A stretch of 64,000 bases of DNA, from NCBI GenBank assembly GCA_020744425.1, contig JAGMUV010000003.1:620001-684000 (forward strand), written 5' to 3'. A model generated the notes under the pieces. That model was not told the origin of the DNA. It was given only the letters and a program-made list of their open reading frames with translations, and made no database searches. The translations under genes were made by a program, and so were the position numbers. Positions 23,801 through 35,358 of the stretch are shown here, piece after piece. The stretch's first letter is position 1. Each line of letters begins with the position of its first letter. The DNA is from Dactylonectria macrodidyma. Taxonomy: Eukaryota > Ascomycota > Sordariomycetes > Hypocreales > Nectriaceae.

Positions 23801-25953
23801 ATCTGGCCCACAACAACTCTATAGAAACAGAGTCAGGAGCAGCCGATGAGTTCGGGGAAGAATCCGATGCTTTTATCGAGGATGCCACCCGCAAGACTGG
23901 TGATTCAACGGTCTATAAATATTATTTCAGGAGTTCTGGATGGATTGTGATTGGTCTGTTCATATCCTCACTAGCTGGTTGGGTCTTTTGCTTTGAGTTT
24001 CCCAGTATGTCGCAGCTCACCAAATCCTCAGAACTGAATCTAGGCTAACTCACTACTCAGCAATCTGGCTTAAATGGTGGTCTGAGACCAACGCTACCCA
24101 TCCGAATAAGAACGTTGGCATGTATATGGGGGTTTTCGTTGTTCTTGGGGTTGTCGGATCGTTGCTGATGCTCTCGGTGTGTTGGTACGTCTTGACATTT
24201 ATCCTTCCTATCGGCGCGAACCATCTAACAAAGACTCTAGGCTAGTGCTTATCAAGATCATTTCGAATACGGGATACAAGTTGCACAGCGATTTGCTTGA
24301 CGTAACGCTAAAGTCAGTATGGCAAGTACTGCTTTTTGGATGAATACTGATCCTTTTGCCTAGGGCACCCTATCGTTTCTTTAGCATGACGGATACAGGA
24401 AGCTTGATCAACCGGTAAGTGCTAGCCATAGACCCGTCATTTACGGACTCATCGCTAAAACAGCCATGTAGATTCAGTCAGGACATGGAATTGATTGACA
24501 TGGAGCTCCCCATGTATGTAGTGAACTACGCATCAAGTATGTTAATTTTTTTCCTAGATGAATGCTTCCATCGCCCAACAGTACTGAACATTCTCGTCAC
24601 AGGTTCTATGAGTGCTCTTGCCAAACTCATTATCCTGGCAATTTTCTCCAGGTACCTCGCCTCGACCGTACCCGTGATCGGTACTATGCTATACTTCTTG
24701 CAACGATTTTATCTTCAAACCTCGCGCCAGGTCCGGCTTTTGGGGATAGAAGCCAAAGCCCCTCTCTACACAAGCTTCCAGGAGTCGGTTGATGGAGCAT
24801 CGACGATTCGCGCTTTCGGCTGGCAACGACAATATCGATCCCGCAACGACTTACTCATCGATACGAGTCAGCGTCCGGAATATCTCCAGTACTGCATCCA
24901 ACAGTGGCTCACATTTGCAATCGATATTATCGTCACAGTCGTGGTCGTTATTCTACTCACGATCGTCGTGAAGCTGAACGATAAACTCGACGCCGGAAGC
25001 GTGGGCGTCAGTCTCACTGCAGTGGTGTCGTTCAATACAGTACTTAGCCGTGTCATTCAGATGTGGACTGCCATGGAGTCCAGCATCGGGGCTGTACACA
25101 GAGTGAAGAAGTTCGTTGCCGAGACAGAATCAGAGGGCACTGGTGAACCAGGAGTAGGCTCAAAAATACCCTCAGAGTGGCCACTGGAAGGCGCTGTTGA
25201 GTTTAGGGACTTGGTCGCTTCTTACGGGTACGTTAACCTTTAGGCATAACTGTCTTGCCAATTTGTACTAATTATTCTTACAGGCCAGACACTGATCCTG
25301 TGCTCAACGGTGTCAGCCTGTCAATCAAACCAGCCGAACATATTGCCATTTGTGGCCGCTCCGGAAGCGGCAAAACTTCACTTATCCTTTGCCTTCTTGA
25401 AATGCTGGATGCTCAAAGCGGAACTATCAGTATCGACTCGGTCTCTATTTCATCTCTGAGTCCATCCGACTTGCGCTCAAAGCTGAACGTTATTCCTCAA
25501 GATCCGTTCTTGCTGCCCGGTGATGTCCGCTTTAACATGGATCCATTTGGGGAAGCCTCGGACGCCAATATCATCCGAGCGCTAGAACGAGTAGGTTTGT
25601 GGGAATTGATCAAGGAGCAAGGCTTGGACAAAGAGATGGACTCTGGGTCTTGGAGTGCAGGGCAGAAGCAGTTGTTGTGCCTTGCACGTGCCATGGTGCG
25701 TCAAAAGAAGGTAATCGTCTTTGACGAAGCTGCGAGCAACGTTGACAGCCACACCGAGAGTACCATTCAAGACATCATCGACACAGAGTTCAAGGGCTGT
25801 ACGGTTATTGCCATCATGCACCGCCTCCATTTTGTCACCAAATATGATAGGGTTGCCATCCTTGATGCGGGGACGCTGGTGGAGTACGATGAACCATCGA
25901 AGTTGTTGGCAGGAGAAACGAAGTTCAGGGAGCTATACGAGAGTCACAAGTGA
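20825..25953 (+). CDS. ABC transporter subfamily C (MRP-type exporter), 1,466 aa
   Basis: Full-size ABCC multidrug/conjugate exporter, vacuolar or plasma membrane. Fourteen exons: 20825-21067, 21130-21673, 21721-21941, 22009-22288, 22350-22583, 22636-23384, 23430-23592, 23645-24004, 24061-24184, 24241-24312, 24364-24414, 24472-24536, 24603-25227 and 25284-25953. Together they give an exact 1,467 codons. Order: TMD0 (about 1-260), TMD1, NBD1, TMD2, NBD2. NBD1 has Walker A GPVGSGKT (near residue 657), signature LSGGQKQR and Walker B VVFLDD. NBD2 has Walker A GRSGSGKT (near 1268), the altered signature SAGQKQL and Walker B VIVFDEA. A degenerate first and ordinary second ATP site is normal for ABCC. 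The linker is acidic (EESIEEEK). Exporter role in the neighbouring cluster is inferred from position. Confidence 0.95.
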
Positions 25954-27827
25954 CCAAGGGTAGGGGTCTTTATTTGACCTGATGATAAAAAGGACTTTGA
26001 CACAACTTGTAAACAAGAGCACAAAACAGAATAAGCAACAAATCATTAAATTTTGTGCGGCATCGGGTAACTTATGAGTTCGTTAATCCGGGCATTATCA
26101 AATTACCGAGTGTCGTGCGGGACTTCTATCCTGCAACCCGTTCCAATCAAATCGTTGCTCGACAAGACGCCACTGGCCATTTCCCCCGACCTTCCACAAA
26201 ATCCAGCCCGAGCCTTCTCGTTCCCTTGTCTAACAGTGAGTGAGATGATATGGCGGAGGCCAGCACCGAAAAGTCTTCAATAAAAACCAGCGTGATAGAG
26301 GGGTGGTGGGTAGTAGACAGAAGCCAATTTCTTGCCTTGGTATATCGCGGGTCATGTCGGGGATGACCGTTCTCGGACAGCGGTATTCGGACGAGCGCGG
26401 GTGTCTTGTCCCCGATGCTAGAGGCTGCTGTGACCTGATTCTCAGGAAGGACTCGCGCATGAACTGCTTGAACCTCGTCACTCCGGCGGTGCCCTTCATC
26501 GCCACCACAGCACACCCACCTGTGTCTTGGATAGCTCTAATGTTTTGGCAGTTGGCATTGAGCACAGCGTCCAGGGTCTCTGCCAGGACCTGAGCCATTT
26601 TCGCACTCAAAATACAGGTACTCTCCAGGTCGCAGCGAGAGAAGGGGTTCTCAAGGAATGATTGCGTTGCGCCTCTGGAAATGCAAAGGCTTTGGCAAAT
26701 TCCCCACTGGAGTCGTGGCGTTTGTCTTGGAATGGGTGGAATGTCCAGCCATAGCACCGTCTGTTATCGGGGGATACATTCTAGTTGGCGATTTCTTGTT
26801 TGAAGACGAGCGCACTGTTTCGAGAAATCCCCATAGAGACCGAGGGTTGAGACGGCGATGTAGTCATGTCGAATACTGAGCTTGGGACAGGGCAGGTGGG
26901 GGTAGGTGACTATGTAGGCAATCAGTAGATTAACAGGGCCGCTTGGGATTCCCGTTAGGGATGATGACTTTCAGTAGAATGACCTAGGTAGCATAAGTCA
27001 TTCAATATAGGTGATGAGTCTACCGATTTATTAGTATCGAAGGGTCGCGGTCACTTTGTGACGTTTCTTCTACTGAGCATGTGTGCGATCCGGGTTAATT
27101 GTAGGATTCCTAGGCGTGCTTGAGGACAGTAACACTAGGCCGCAAGGGACGCAAACAAAGCAGGATCTCCAGTGAATTTTACGCCGGAAGGATGTTTGTG
27201 GAGGCCTGAAAAGTGTCGAATTTGAAGAGGGTCAAGTCTACAAACACGCCGGCTGCTGTGTGTTACAGACTGGATTCTCTCGTGCTTCGAGCACGGCAAT
27301 AGCATCTATAGATAACTTATTTCATATTGAAAGGTAATCTCGACTCTCTTTCCCACTTGTCCCGCTACTTCTGGTGTATGGGCAATAGCATCCAGCACGA
27401 ATCTCGAAGAGTCATGTCAATAGTTTTAGTATACTAGACGAATTAAAAGATTTTCGCATCGAAGTTTGCAAGGTTATCTGAAAACATCGAAGTACGCGCT
27501 CATGGAATGCATTCTTCACTTAGAACACTGACGATCGCAAGTTGTTCTTTGCCTACACCATCCCTTCTAACTTCTACACAGATGATTATTATTGTCCTTC
27601 ACTCGTTATTGCTTTTTTGTAACTAGTTCTCGGCACTTTAAGTTTCTCTCTTAACCGCTCATCCTCATTCACTCGTTCTTCTTGGCCACTAATTCTGCTC
27701 CCTTAAGTAGTCGTTTTTCTTTCCCCTCCCCTCATCGCTTTCTCTCCCTCTTCCACTACCCGCACTCCTTATTTCACCGCTCACTCGCAACTACCCCTTC
27801 TCAACCGATCGTCTCATACTGCCAAGT
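25954..27827. other. Intergenic with one doubtful ORF; pyrimidine-rich leader at its right end
   Basis: 1.87 kb. On the minus strand an ATG frame at 26230-26598 (122 aa, starts MAQVLAETLDAVLNANCQN) reads protein-like for its first 50 residues but matches no family I know; it may be an eroded exon. The last 300 bp before 27828 are strongly CT-rich on the plus strand (CTTTCTCTCCCTCTTCC type), a usual fungal promoter/leader tract for the coiled-coil gene. Confidence 0.45.
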
Positions 27828-28587
27828 ATGTCTAACGCCAGCGATCCCCCCCCTCCCAGCGGCCCGTCCACCATCGCCCGGGCCTCTGCAGAGTAAGCAT
27901 ATTCCGCCCATGGCTACAGCCTACTGAGTGTATCTAACTAGCGGTAGCGAAGGAAAACTCGAGCCTGGGAACGGTAGCGTTCCCATCCAGAGACACCCTC
28001 ACAGAGGAGCGATCGATGCGGCAAATAGCCCCGTGTACGCTATTTCGGATAGAGTGGACATCGCGGTGCCGGAGTCTCATGTACCCAAAAACCTGCGAGA
28101 AAAACTTGAAACGGACATGAAAAGGCTGCAAGACCATGTCAACAGGTTGGAATCACGCGCCCTGACTCTCACGACGACACTTAGCCAAGTGCGAACCCTC
28201 GCGACCAGTACGAGCGAACGCGTCGCCTTTTTGCTGCAGCAGCTCATGGAGCTGCAGACCCGCGTGGACAAGGAAAATGCCCAATTCAAAGGAAACTTGA
28301 GCGATGCTCAGTCTAGCATCACGCAAATCATAGGAAGGGACGCTTGGATGCGCGGGCGCTTGGAGGTGATCAACCAAAGGGTATCTGTGATTGAGCAGGG
28401 AAACATGCAACGAGACTACAACTTGCGAGCGTTATCTCAACACCAGGGGCCTCAGCCTCAAGGACCTCAGCTTCAGGCACCTCAACTTACAGCCCAGCAG
28501 GCAGCTCATCTTGCAGCTCAGCAGGCAGCTCAGCTCCAGGCAGTTCAGCTTCAGGCAGCTCAGCTTCAGAGACCTCAGGGCCATTGA
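27828..28587 (+). CDS. Coiled-coil protein with Q/A/L-rich C-terminal repeat, 236 aa
   Basis: Function unknown. Exons 27828-27892 and 27942-28587; splicing joins GA+C and avoids the in-frame TGA just upstream of exon 2. The N-terminus is a proline-rich disordered segment (SDPPPPSGPS). Residues about 75-170 form a long amphipathic helix with heptad-like leucines (LREKLETDMKRLQDHVNRLE, then LLQQLMELQTRV), very likely a coiled coil. The last 50 residues are low complexity: repeats of HLAAQQAAQ and LQAxQLQAAQL, encoded by a 15-18-nt near-tandem DNA repeat (about 28440-28580) rich in CAG/CAGCTT. A strong CT-rich leader suggests it is expressed. It could be a scaffold protein; no domain supports a firmer call. 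Confidence 0.7.
28440..28580 (+). repeat. CAG/CTCAG-rich minisatellite in the coiled-coil gene
   Basis: Near-tandem 15-18-nt units (CTCAGCTTCAGGCA variants) encode the Gln/Leu/Ala tail. Copy number may vary between isolates. Confidence 0.65.
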
Positions 28588-28921
28588 GTTTTCAACAATA
28601 GCGCAGCCTAGGGAGGATTCAAGTGTCTTAAACATCATCAGTCAACGCGGGAAGGCATGCCCTGAATCAAAGTTCATCGCAACAATAGGATACCCTGCTG
28701 AGAACGCAACGCTTCAGTCTAAAGCTGATACCAGGCAGTGATAGCATCAAATCAAAACAGCATGCACCAAGCACCTCTTCCGATGATCCAAAAGTGAATG
28801 TATGTGCAACGATGTCTCTCAAAAGGGGGTCCCTTTTCATTTAACTAAAATAGCGCGGACGTAAATATTTTGACGGGGCTAAGCAAAGAGTTTGTGCCCT
28901 CCCCTCCTACCTACTGATCAT
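28588..28921. other. Intergenic, convergent 3' ends
   Basis: 334 bp between the coiled-coil gene and the MFS permease 3' ends. Nothing recognised. Confidence 0.45.
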
Positions 28922-30659
28922 CTAGTAAGTATACCTAAAGTTGTGGTTTTGGCAATCTGTCATATCTTCCTGGTCCGCCTCGAGCCCGATTTCAGCATTG
29001 TCATGCGCCTTGCCGTACTTTTCGTCTCGACGCTTGTTTTCAACGATACAAAGGATGTAGTATCCCAGGCCCATGGTGGCCGAAAGGGCAAACGCAAACA
29101 TTATTGATCCAATACCAAGAGTGTACTTGGGTGCTTGGTTTGTTCTATAGAACTGAGGGCCAATGATATTTCCAACAGCTACAGCAAGCAAGATATTAGC
29201 CTCGTCATACATAATTATGAAACAGTTTTGGAGGTGACGCAAATTAAACTTACCGTAGATGACCGCGACAGAGACTCCCATAAAACTCTTCTTTGTTGCT
29301 CCGGCTGTGTTAGAAGAAGATAGACTGAGCAAAAAGACCCAGGGGACGTTATAAAAGCCCATCAGGTAGACGCCGGCAAGAGAGGCGTCTCGCTGTGTCA
29401 CAGAGTCGAGGGTATGCACCATCACCGCGCCCGTCATGCCAATCAGCGCTGATCCGACCCAGAAAACGCACCGCATGTTTGGTACGAAGAAGGAGATTGT
29501 CGTCAGGATTGCCTGGCTGACCATGGCAACAGCGGCTTGTGGCGTGGCCATGAGGAGCGTCTTGGTCGTGCTGAATCCGTAGCCAGCGATGATGAGCGGG
29601 TTGAAGTTTGTGATGCCCGCGTTGGCGATGGCATATGCAAAGACGGCGACCCAGATGCAGTAGCACTTGGGGTCCTGCAGGGCCTCGAAAATCTGCGAAG
29701 TGTTGAATTTCTGTGTAACGTCCAATCAGCCAGAGCTCGATGGACAAAAGATTCCATCAGTATGTTTTACCTTGTGGGAATCAACACCAGTTTGGTTGGA
29801 TGCAAGCCGGATGACAGCCAGCTTCTTCTCTTCGGCGGTGAAGAACCAGGCTTTGGAGGGGGAATCAGGGAGGCCGAAGAATAGAAGCACGCCAGCGAGG
29901 ATTGTAACCGCGCCGTAGATGATGAAGATGTACTAGTGACAAAGTTGTTAGTCTATAAAGAACAATTGGTTAAATTATTCGATGCTTACCCGCCACGTAG
30001 ACAGCGATCCCTGGATACGTCCAATGGCGTACGACAAGATACCACCAAACACACCCGCAAACGTATTGTACCAAAACGCCGTTCGTAGCGGCTGCTCCTC
30101 ACGACGATACCACATAGCGTTCACAATAAGCATAGCCGGCAGCACAGCAGCCTCGAAGACGCCTAGGAGAAAGCGGATGGCCGCCAGTCCTGCAAAGTTG
30201 CGGCACAGCGCCATGAAGCACAGTGAGACGCCCCAGAGCGATAGGCACACGCCAATGTACTTGCCGATGGGCACCTTGGTCATCAGCCACAGGTTCGGGA
30301 ACTCCATGGCCAGGTAGCCGAAGTAAAAGATGCTACCGAGCCAGCTATACTCCTGGCCGTGCAGGTTGGCGTCTTCTTTGATGCCGAGGATGGCTGCGTA
30401 GCCTAGGGCGTTCTGACCGTATTGTAGTTAGCATAAGGAAGACGGATAACAAAAAGGATGGGTTGAAGTTCACCTTGTCGAGGAATGCAAGGGTCATGCT
30501 GAGGACGGCCAGGGGCATGACGACGAGATCCGTTTTCAGCAACAGCCGTTTTGCCTGAGCCTTGGTAACCTGAGTATCCGAGGCATGACCCTCTGTAGAT
30601 ACGACGTCATGCATCTTCTCCTTCGAAGTGTCGTCGCTTCCGTTCTGGTGGGTGTCCAT
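28922..30659 (-). CDS. MFS permease of the Dal5 / anion:cation symporter family, 494 aa
   Basis: Plasma-membrane symporter; relatives carry allantoate, pantothenate, nicotinate or other carboxylates. Exons 30474-30659, 29990-30412, 29771-29932, 29254-29710 and 28922-29178, 495 codons. The N-terminus is hydrophilic, then the first helix holds DLVVMPLAVLSMTLAFLDKNALGYAAILG, the family's first motif restored by intron 1. RFLLGVFEAAVLPAMLIV and WYRREEQPLRTAFWYN match the conserved loop after helix 4/5. Helix 11 begins AVGNIIGPQFYRTNQAPKY, a hallmark of Dal5-type proteins. Twelve membrane helices are expected. The gene is divergent (550 bp) from a Zn2Cys6 regulator, a common pairing for inducible uptake systems. 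Substrate is unknown. Confidence 0.93.
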
Positions 30660-31209
30660 TGTTGAAGTTCCCGGGAGAAGCTTCAACTGGGGTATGAAAG
30701 TAAACAGCCCGTAGATCAATAATGAGAAATTGCGTCGGTGTCTTGCCTCCCGTTCGGTGAGAAACTGCTTGAGGGCAATTGACTCTTTCGATCGATTACG
30801 TCGACACCGAGCCGGTGATATATATACATTCCACTCAACTTTCCCTTATCGCGGACTTGGCTGGTAGTTATCTACTACCCCAGCTTTTGGCATAACAGTT
30901 TTCGTCAGAATTGTTCTTAGGAGCAAGTGGGTTCATGCAGATGGTATCATAGTTCCACTTGATAACGTTCGCCCCAGGATTCGCGGTCCACACCGAGTCA
31001 TGGCTCGGGCGCCACCGAGAAGGCCGAGACCGACACCTCGAATATAGGGCGAGTTTCCGGACGCTACCGAGGAGTCTATCGATAAGAAGCCCGACTGGTC
31101 AAGTAATGTAATAAACCCTCGGTCCTGTCCGGAAAGTGCCCACTTCATCCTCTGGCAATCCCTTCACACTCGTCAGCTCTCTCGGTCCTCAGCGAGATTA
31201 CCTGCGCGC
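30660..31209. promoter_or_regulatory. Bidirectional promoter, MFS permease / Zn2Cys6 regulator, with CGG-type palindromes
   Basis: Two perfect inverted repeats with CGG/CCG content: CACCG-AGC-CGGTG at 30805-30817 and CCGAG-TCATGG-CTCGG at 30993-31008. A TATA tract (GATATATATAC) lies at 30817-30827. More CCGA copies follow near 31014-31038. CGG palindromes are the usual Zn2Cys6 dimer targets, so autoregulation plus control of the permease is a reasonable inference. Confidence 0.5.
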
Positions 31210-33508
31210 ATGGATGCTGAAGCTCAACCCTGGCCGTCTGCTTCCAAAGCCTGCAGCCGATGTCATGCGAAGAAAATAAAGGTAAGCGGTCTAATTCGTC
31301 ATGCTCCAATCCCCACAATGCCCCTCGGCTCACTCCGGCATCTCAGTGCGACCAGAGGGTCCCCCAATGCTCAGCATGTATGCGGCAGAATGACAAGTGC
31401 AACATCATTGATTGTGTCGCCTATCCGTTTTCGGTCGTCCAGAGCCTCCAAGATCAAGTCCGCAGTCTCCAGGCCAGGCTGGACCTCGCTTCAGCCGCAC
31501 CAAGCCATTCCGAGGTCGCCGCTCAGTTGCAGGTTGCACCCAATGCATCTTCGTTGCCTGTACAGCAAGACAATCAAATCCAAGGAAGTAATGACAATGT
31601 GAATAGACCGTCGGATGGCCTCAATGACTCTGAAGAGATTGGTATTCTCGCGATTGGCGGGCCAAGTCTACACTCGGATAATAAATATGGTGAGGAAACG
31701 TCCCTCTACCCTGTGCTCGCAACTCGCAATTCAGCGCTCATCTGCCTCAATAGTTGGCAGTGCATCCGGCTCAACATTTGCTAGAATATTCTTCAAGCAA
31801 CTCAATCTAGTTTCTCCATCTATTTCCGGCGTCCAGGGTAGCAGCTTAGAGCAATGCCCATCAGAGAGTCAGGCTGCACTCCCGCCACAGCCGTTGGCAA
31901 GATCATATCTCGCAGGCTATATTGCTCGCGTTCACCTGTGGTGGCCAATACTTCAACTTCCCCTCCTTCGAAGAACATTCCAGAGTCTGTATCAAAACCC
32001 GCGGCAATGCACCGACCATGAGAAGTTTGTAGTCTTCATTGTACTCGCTCTGGCCAGCAGTGAAGACACTCATCAGAAATCCCAGCCGGGGATGATGGAC
32101 CTGAACGACTCTGCCGCATACTTCCAGACCAGTCTACGCTTCTTCAATAACTTTCATGACCACCCGAGAGATCTTTTCGGGATTCAAGCGGTGATGCTCA
32201 TCGCCATTTGGATGCTCAACTCAGCCACCAGCAGTCATTGTAGCGACCTCTGGCAGCTAAGTCGATACATTATGTCGTCGGCGATCGAGACAGGACTCCA
32301 CCGTCACAACAACGATTGGGGTTTCACCGCGGAAGAACTCGAGGTCAGGAACCGCACGTGGTGGTGTGCGTACAATTTAGAACGGTTTGTGAGTCACAAC
32401 AATGCAATTGGACTTGAGCTAATGCCTTCTTGAAGACAAGTCGCCGTTCTGACGGGTCGCGTCTTATCCGTTAGGGACCACGCTGTCCACGCATTGCTCC
32501 CATCGCCAGCGTCTTTTGATGCGCTCACCAGTGCAGAGGCGCTTGCGGCCCCAGTCTTCCACAAACACACCGTTGAGCTATGTCGTCGGATGATTACCCT
32601 AAGACGAATCTCGGGACGTATCCTCGAGTCGATTTATATCGCAAGAGGCCCAGATGGCAAGTGCATGGACACCACATTTCAGCAAATCTGCGCTCGGTCG
32701 GATGAAGTTCGCAAAGAATTAGAACAGTGGAAACAAGGGCTCGATGACTTGGATCTCAAGCCGTCAAGAGAGTATTCCGAGATGAAGGTCGAGTACTGTC
32801 TTCTGCAGCTTCTGCTGCATCGCCCGTCGCCGACCTTTATGGTTCCATCTCTTCAAATGACCTCGGCGTGTTCCAAGATTGCCTCGAGCGCGATCCATCA
32901 ATGGTCTAGCATCGAGAGCGAATTCGGGATCTCCGCTGTATGCCGCTGTTTCACTCAACTTCATTCGGTGTTACTAGTCGGCCTCGCCGCGCTCTATTGT
33001 GACTGGTATGCTCCTCGATCGGTCCGCTTCAACTGTGCTGCCGACCGCTGACAATCTCAGGCAAGCCATGGCGATGCCTCAGACCGCTGGGTTCCAAAAT
33101 ACACGCAGGGTCCGCCGACATGAAAACGACACTATCCTATGTCTTGGCCTCATTAATCGTGGCATCTCTCACATGAAAGCGACAAATCTGATCCGATATA
33201 GAGACTTGTTCCAGGCAGTCAGGACCAGAGTCTATGCGGATATGACACCAGTCGGGGCATCTACTGATGAGTCCCCAACACTCCCAATGGACATTCCCTC
33301 TGTTGGACTTTACAATGCGTCGGAAAGTATGGATTTCGGGGCAGATGACAGCATGGTCTATTCGGCGGGAAATGACATGGAGACGTATCTCAGCCAAGTC
33401 AACGACTTTCTCGAAGGCGGGATGCTTGACATGGATGACACACTCAACGCGTGGTATGACGCGGTGGTGCAAGAATTGCAGAATCAGTCATCTCAAACTT
33501 TCATGTAA
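31210..33508 (+). CDS. Zn2Cys6 fungal-specific transcription factor, 687 aa
   Basis: Nuclear regulator. Exons 31210-31281, 31347-31689, 31754-32384, 32436-33005 and 33061-33508. The first intron splits the zinc cluster and splicing restores C15-x2-C18-x6-C25-x6-C32-x2-C35-x6-C42. A leucine-rich linker follows (VQSLQDQVRSLQARLDL, likely dimerising). The middle homology region includes YLAGYIARVHLWWPIL, MSSAIETGLHRHNNDWGF and RNRTWWCAYNLERQVAVLTGRVLS. The third intron uses an unusual donor, GTTTGT, chosen because it alone restores NLERQVAVLTGR; the better-looking GTGAGT four bases downstream gives a stop. The C-terminus is acidic (FLEGGMLDMDDTLNAW), fit for activation. Likely partner: the divergent MFS permease. 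Confidence 0.88.
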
Positions 33509-34204
33509 TCTTTTCGAATGTGACCTGCATTATGAGGGTTGAATATGTTCCATTAAATGTAGGTCTAATTACAAGAATTTGCGTCTATTTCAAATGCCTG
33601 CCAGAGTGAAAGATGCGCTCCCACGAATTGTGCCCACTGAGGCTTCGTGAGCCAGCTCATGATTGCCAACCTTCACGCATGTCTCATGAGGCTATCCTTC
33701 AAAAACGCCTATAATCGGCTAAACCTTTTATCCCAACCAAGATATAATGAGTACTTCAACAAGTCATGTTGGGAAATGTTATCTGTATCATGGAGCTGAA
33801 GGGCAGCCACAACTGCGCCCGCAGCCACGTCCCGTGGTTATCCGCGCAGTCCATTCACTCACCAGTCGAGAGTAAGACGCCATTTGATTGCAATCTCATA
33901 CCATTTGAGAATGTAATTGATATCTCCGCTGCCTTTCGGTAACGTCTATCATTCGATACTCGACTCAATCATCGCCTTAGTGTCCGAAGCGCATCCCTGG
34001 AGAGCTCGGTGGTGGCCGGGAATATGTGGGTCCGCCCGGACTGGTCCGAAGGCGCCTCATCCGAACAGAAGGGAGTTCTGGGATAGACGAGACCATCTCC
34101 TTATCTTCGGCGTATATTCGCGATGTCGTGCTTTTAATATCGGCCGATGTCCAGACAAACCAACCAGCTGCCACCAGCAAGCCCGCTTTCAGACATTTCC
34201 CAAC
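33509..34204. other. Intergenic, upstream of the class IV aminotransferase
   Basis: 696 bp. A frame of 139 codons (33917-34336) overlaps the real start of the next gene in another frame and is taken as chance. No repeats or RNA gene. Confidence 0.45.
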
Positions 34205-35358
34205 ATGGTAGCTTCGCACACAAAGGACGGCAAGGCCGTCGGCGCAACCCATGCGACGGTGCCGAATTCTAAGAATGAGTCTATTCTGGTAAGCGTCTTA
34301 TTTTCATTTGGGCGTTTGAATAAGAATCATAGCTAACTATTTAGGTTGGCATGCGCGATGGCGTAACGGGGGAGTTTAAGCTTGTCCCTAGAGCTGAGGC
34401 TGTTGTGTCTGTTTTTGACTCCAACTTTCTCGTTGGCGATGGTATTTGGGTTCGTCAAGCACCTGTGATCTCTACTCCTAAAGGATATTAATCTTCTTTA
34501 TAGGAGGGCATTCGCGCCAACAAAGGACGGGTGCAGTTTGCCCGTGATCACTTGGATCGTCTCTTCCAGGCGGCAAAAGCAATGTACATGGACCTGGACT
34601 TGACGAAGGGAGATCTGCTCAGGCTCATCCATGCCACGCTCGACGCTAACGACATGTCTGACGAGTCCCATGTTCACATGCGGCTGGTGGTGAGTCGCGG
34701 ACTCAAATCCACGCCGTATCAAAATCCCCATGTCAACATTGGCCTACCTCTTATCGTCATCATACCCGAAGTGAAAGCAGTCGACCCCTCGGCAAAGGCG
34801 CGAGGCTTGAGGCTCGGTACTACGTGGGTTCGCCGCGGACCGCCAGACGTCAAAGACGAGCAGTGGAACCACATCTCCAAGGCGACAGATGTTCAAGCGT
34901 GCATCAGCGCCAATGTCATGGGCGTTGACGAGGCTCTGATGCTCGACCTGCGAGGGTTCGTGAAGACCTGCAACTCGGTCAACTTCTTCATCGTGCGCGG
35001 CAACGAAGTCTGGGCGCCGACAAAGGACAACCAGATGCAGGGCATCACGCGACAAAGGACGATCGACGTGTGCCGCGCAAACGGCATTGTCGTCCGCGAG
35101 CTGGACTTCGCTTTGACCGAAGTATATGGCGCAGACGAAGCATTTTGCACGGGGACGTTTCCGTCTCAGATCCACGTTGTGGAAGTCGACGGGCGACAGA
35201 TAGGCGATGGACAAAGGGGCGCTGTTACAGACAAGATCCAGCAACTGTACGCTGAGCTTGTGAAGAGCGACGTGGAAAGATCACGAGAGGAAATATTGGC
35301 CGAGGTAGAGGCACCGCGAGATTTGAGGTTCCTGAAGAAATTATCCAGCAATTTATGA
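34205..35358 (+). CDS. PLP-dependent class IV aminotransferase (BCAT/D-amino-acid transaminase-like), 347 aa
   Basis: Fold-type IV transaminase or lyase; relatives act on branched-chain or D-amino acids or on 4-amino-4-deoxychorismate. Exons 34205-34288, 34345-34449 and 34504-35358, 348 codons. Intron 2 splits the family motif, which reads NFLVGDGIWEGIRANKGRV once joined. Further conserved parts are HVHMRLVVSRG, the ISKATDVQACISANVMGVDEALMLD stretch holding the likely PLP lysine, TCNSVNFFIV and GITRQRTIDVCRANGI. Length fits the fungal clade of this family rather than mitochondrial BCATs (a second, BAT-type gene lies at 54.7 kb). The exact substrate cannot be read from sequence. Its role could complement the D-amino-acid oxidase in the same window, which is inference. 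Confidence 0.87.

Noticed and set aside
14732..25953. Classical polyketide or peptide synthase cluster
   Set aside because: No KS, A, C, T or terpene-synthase motifs were found on either strand in the window.
26230..26598. 122-codon minus-strand frame (MAQVLAETLDAVLNANCQN...)
   Set aside because: Only its first 50 residues look protein-like; the rest is compositionally random. Noted in the intergenic entry instead.
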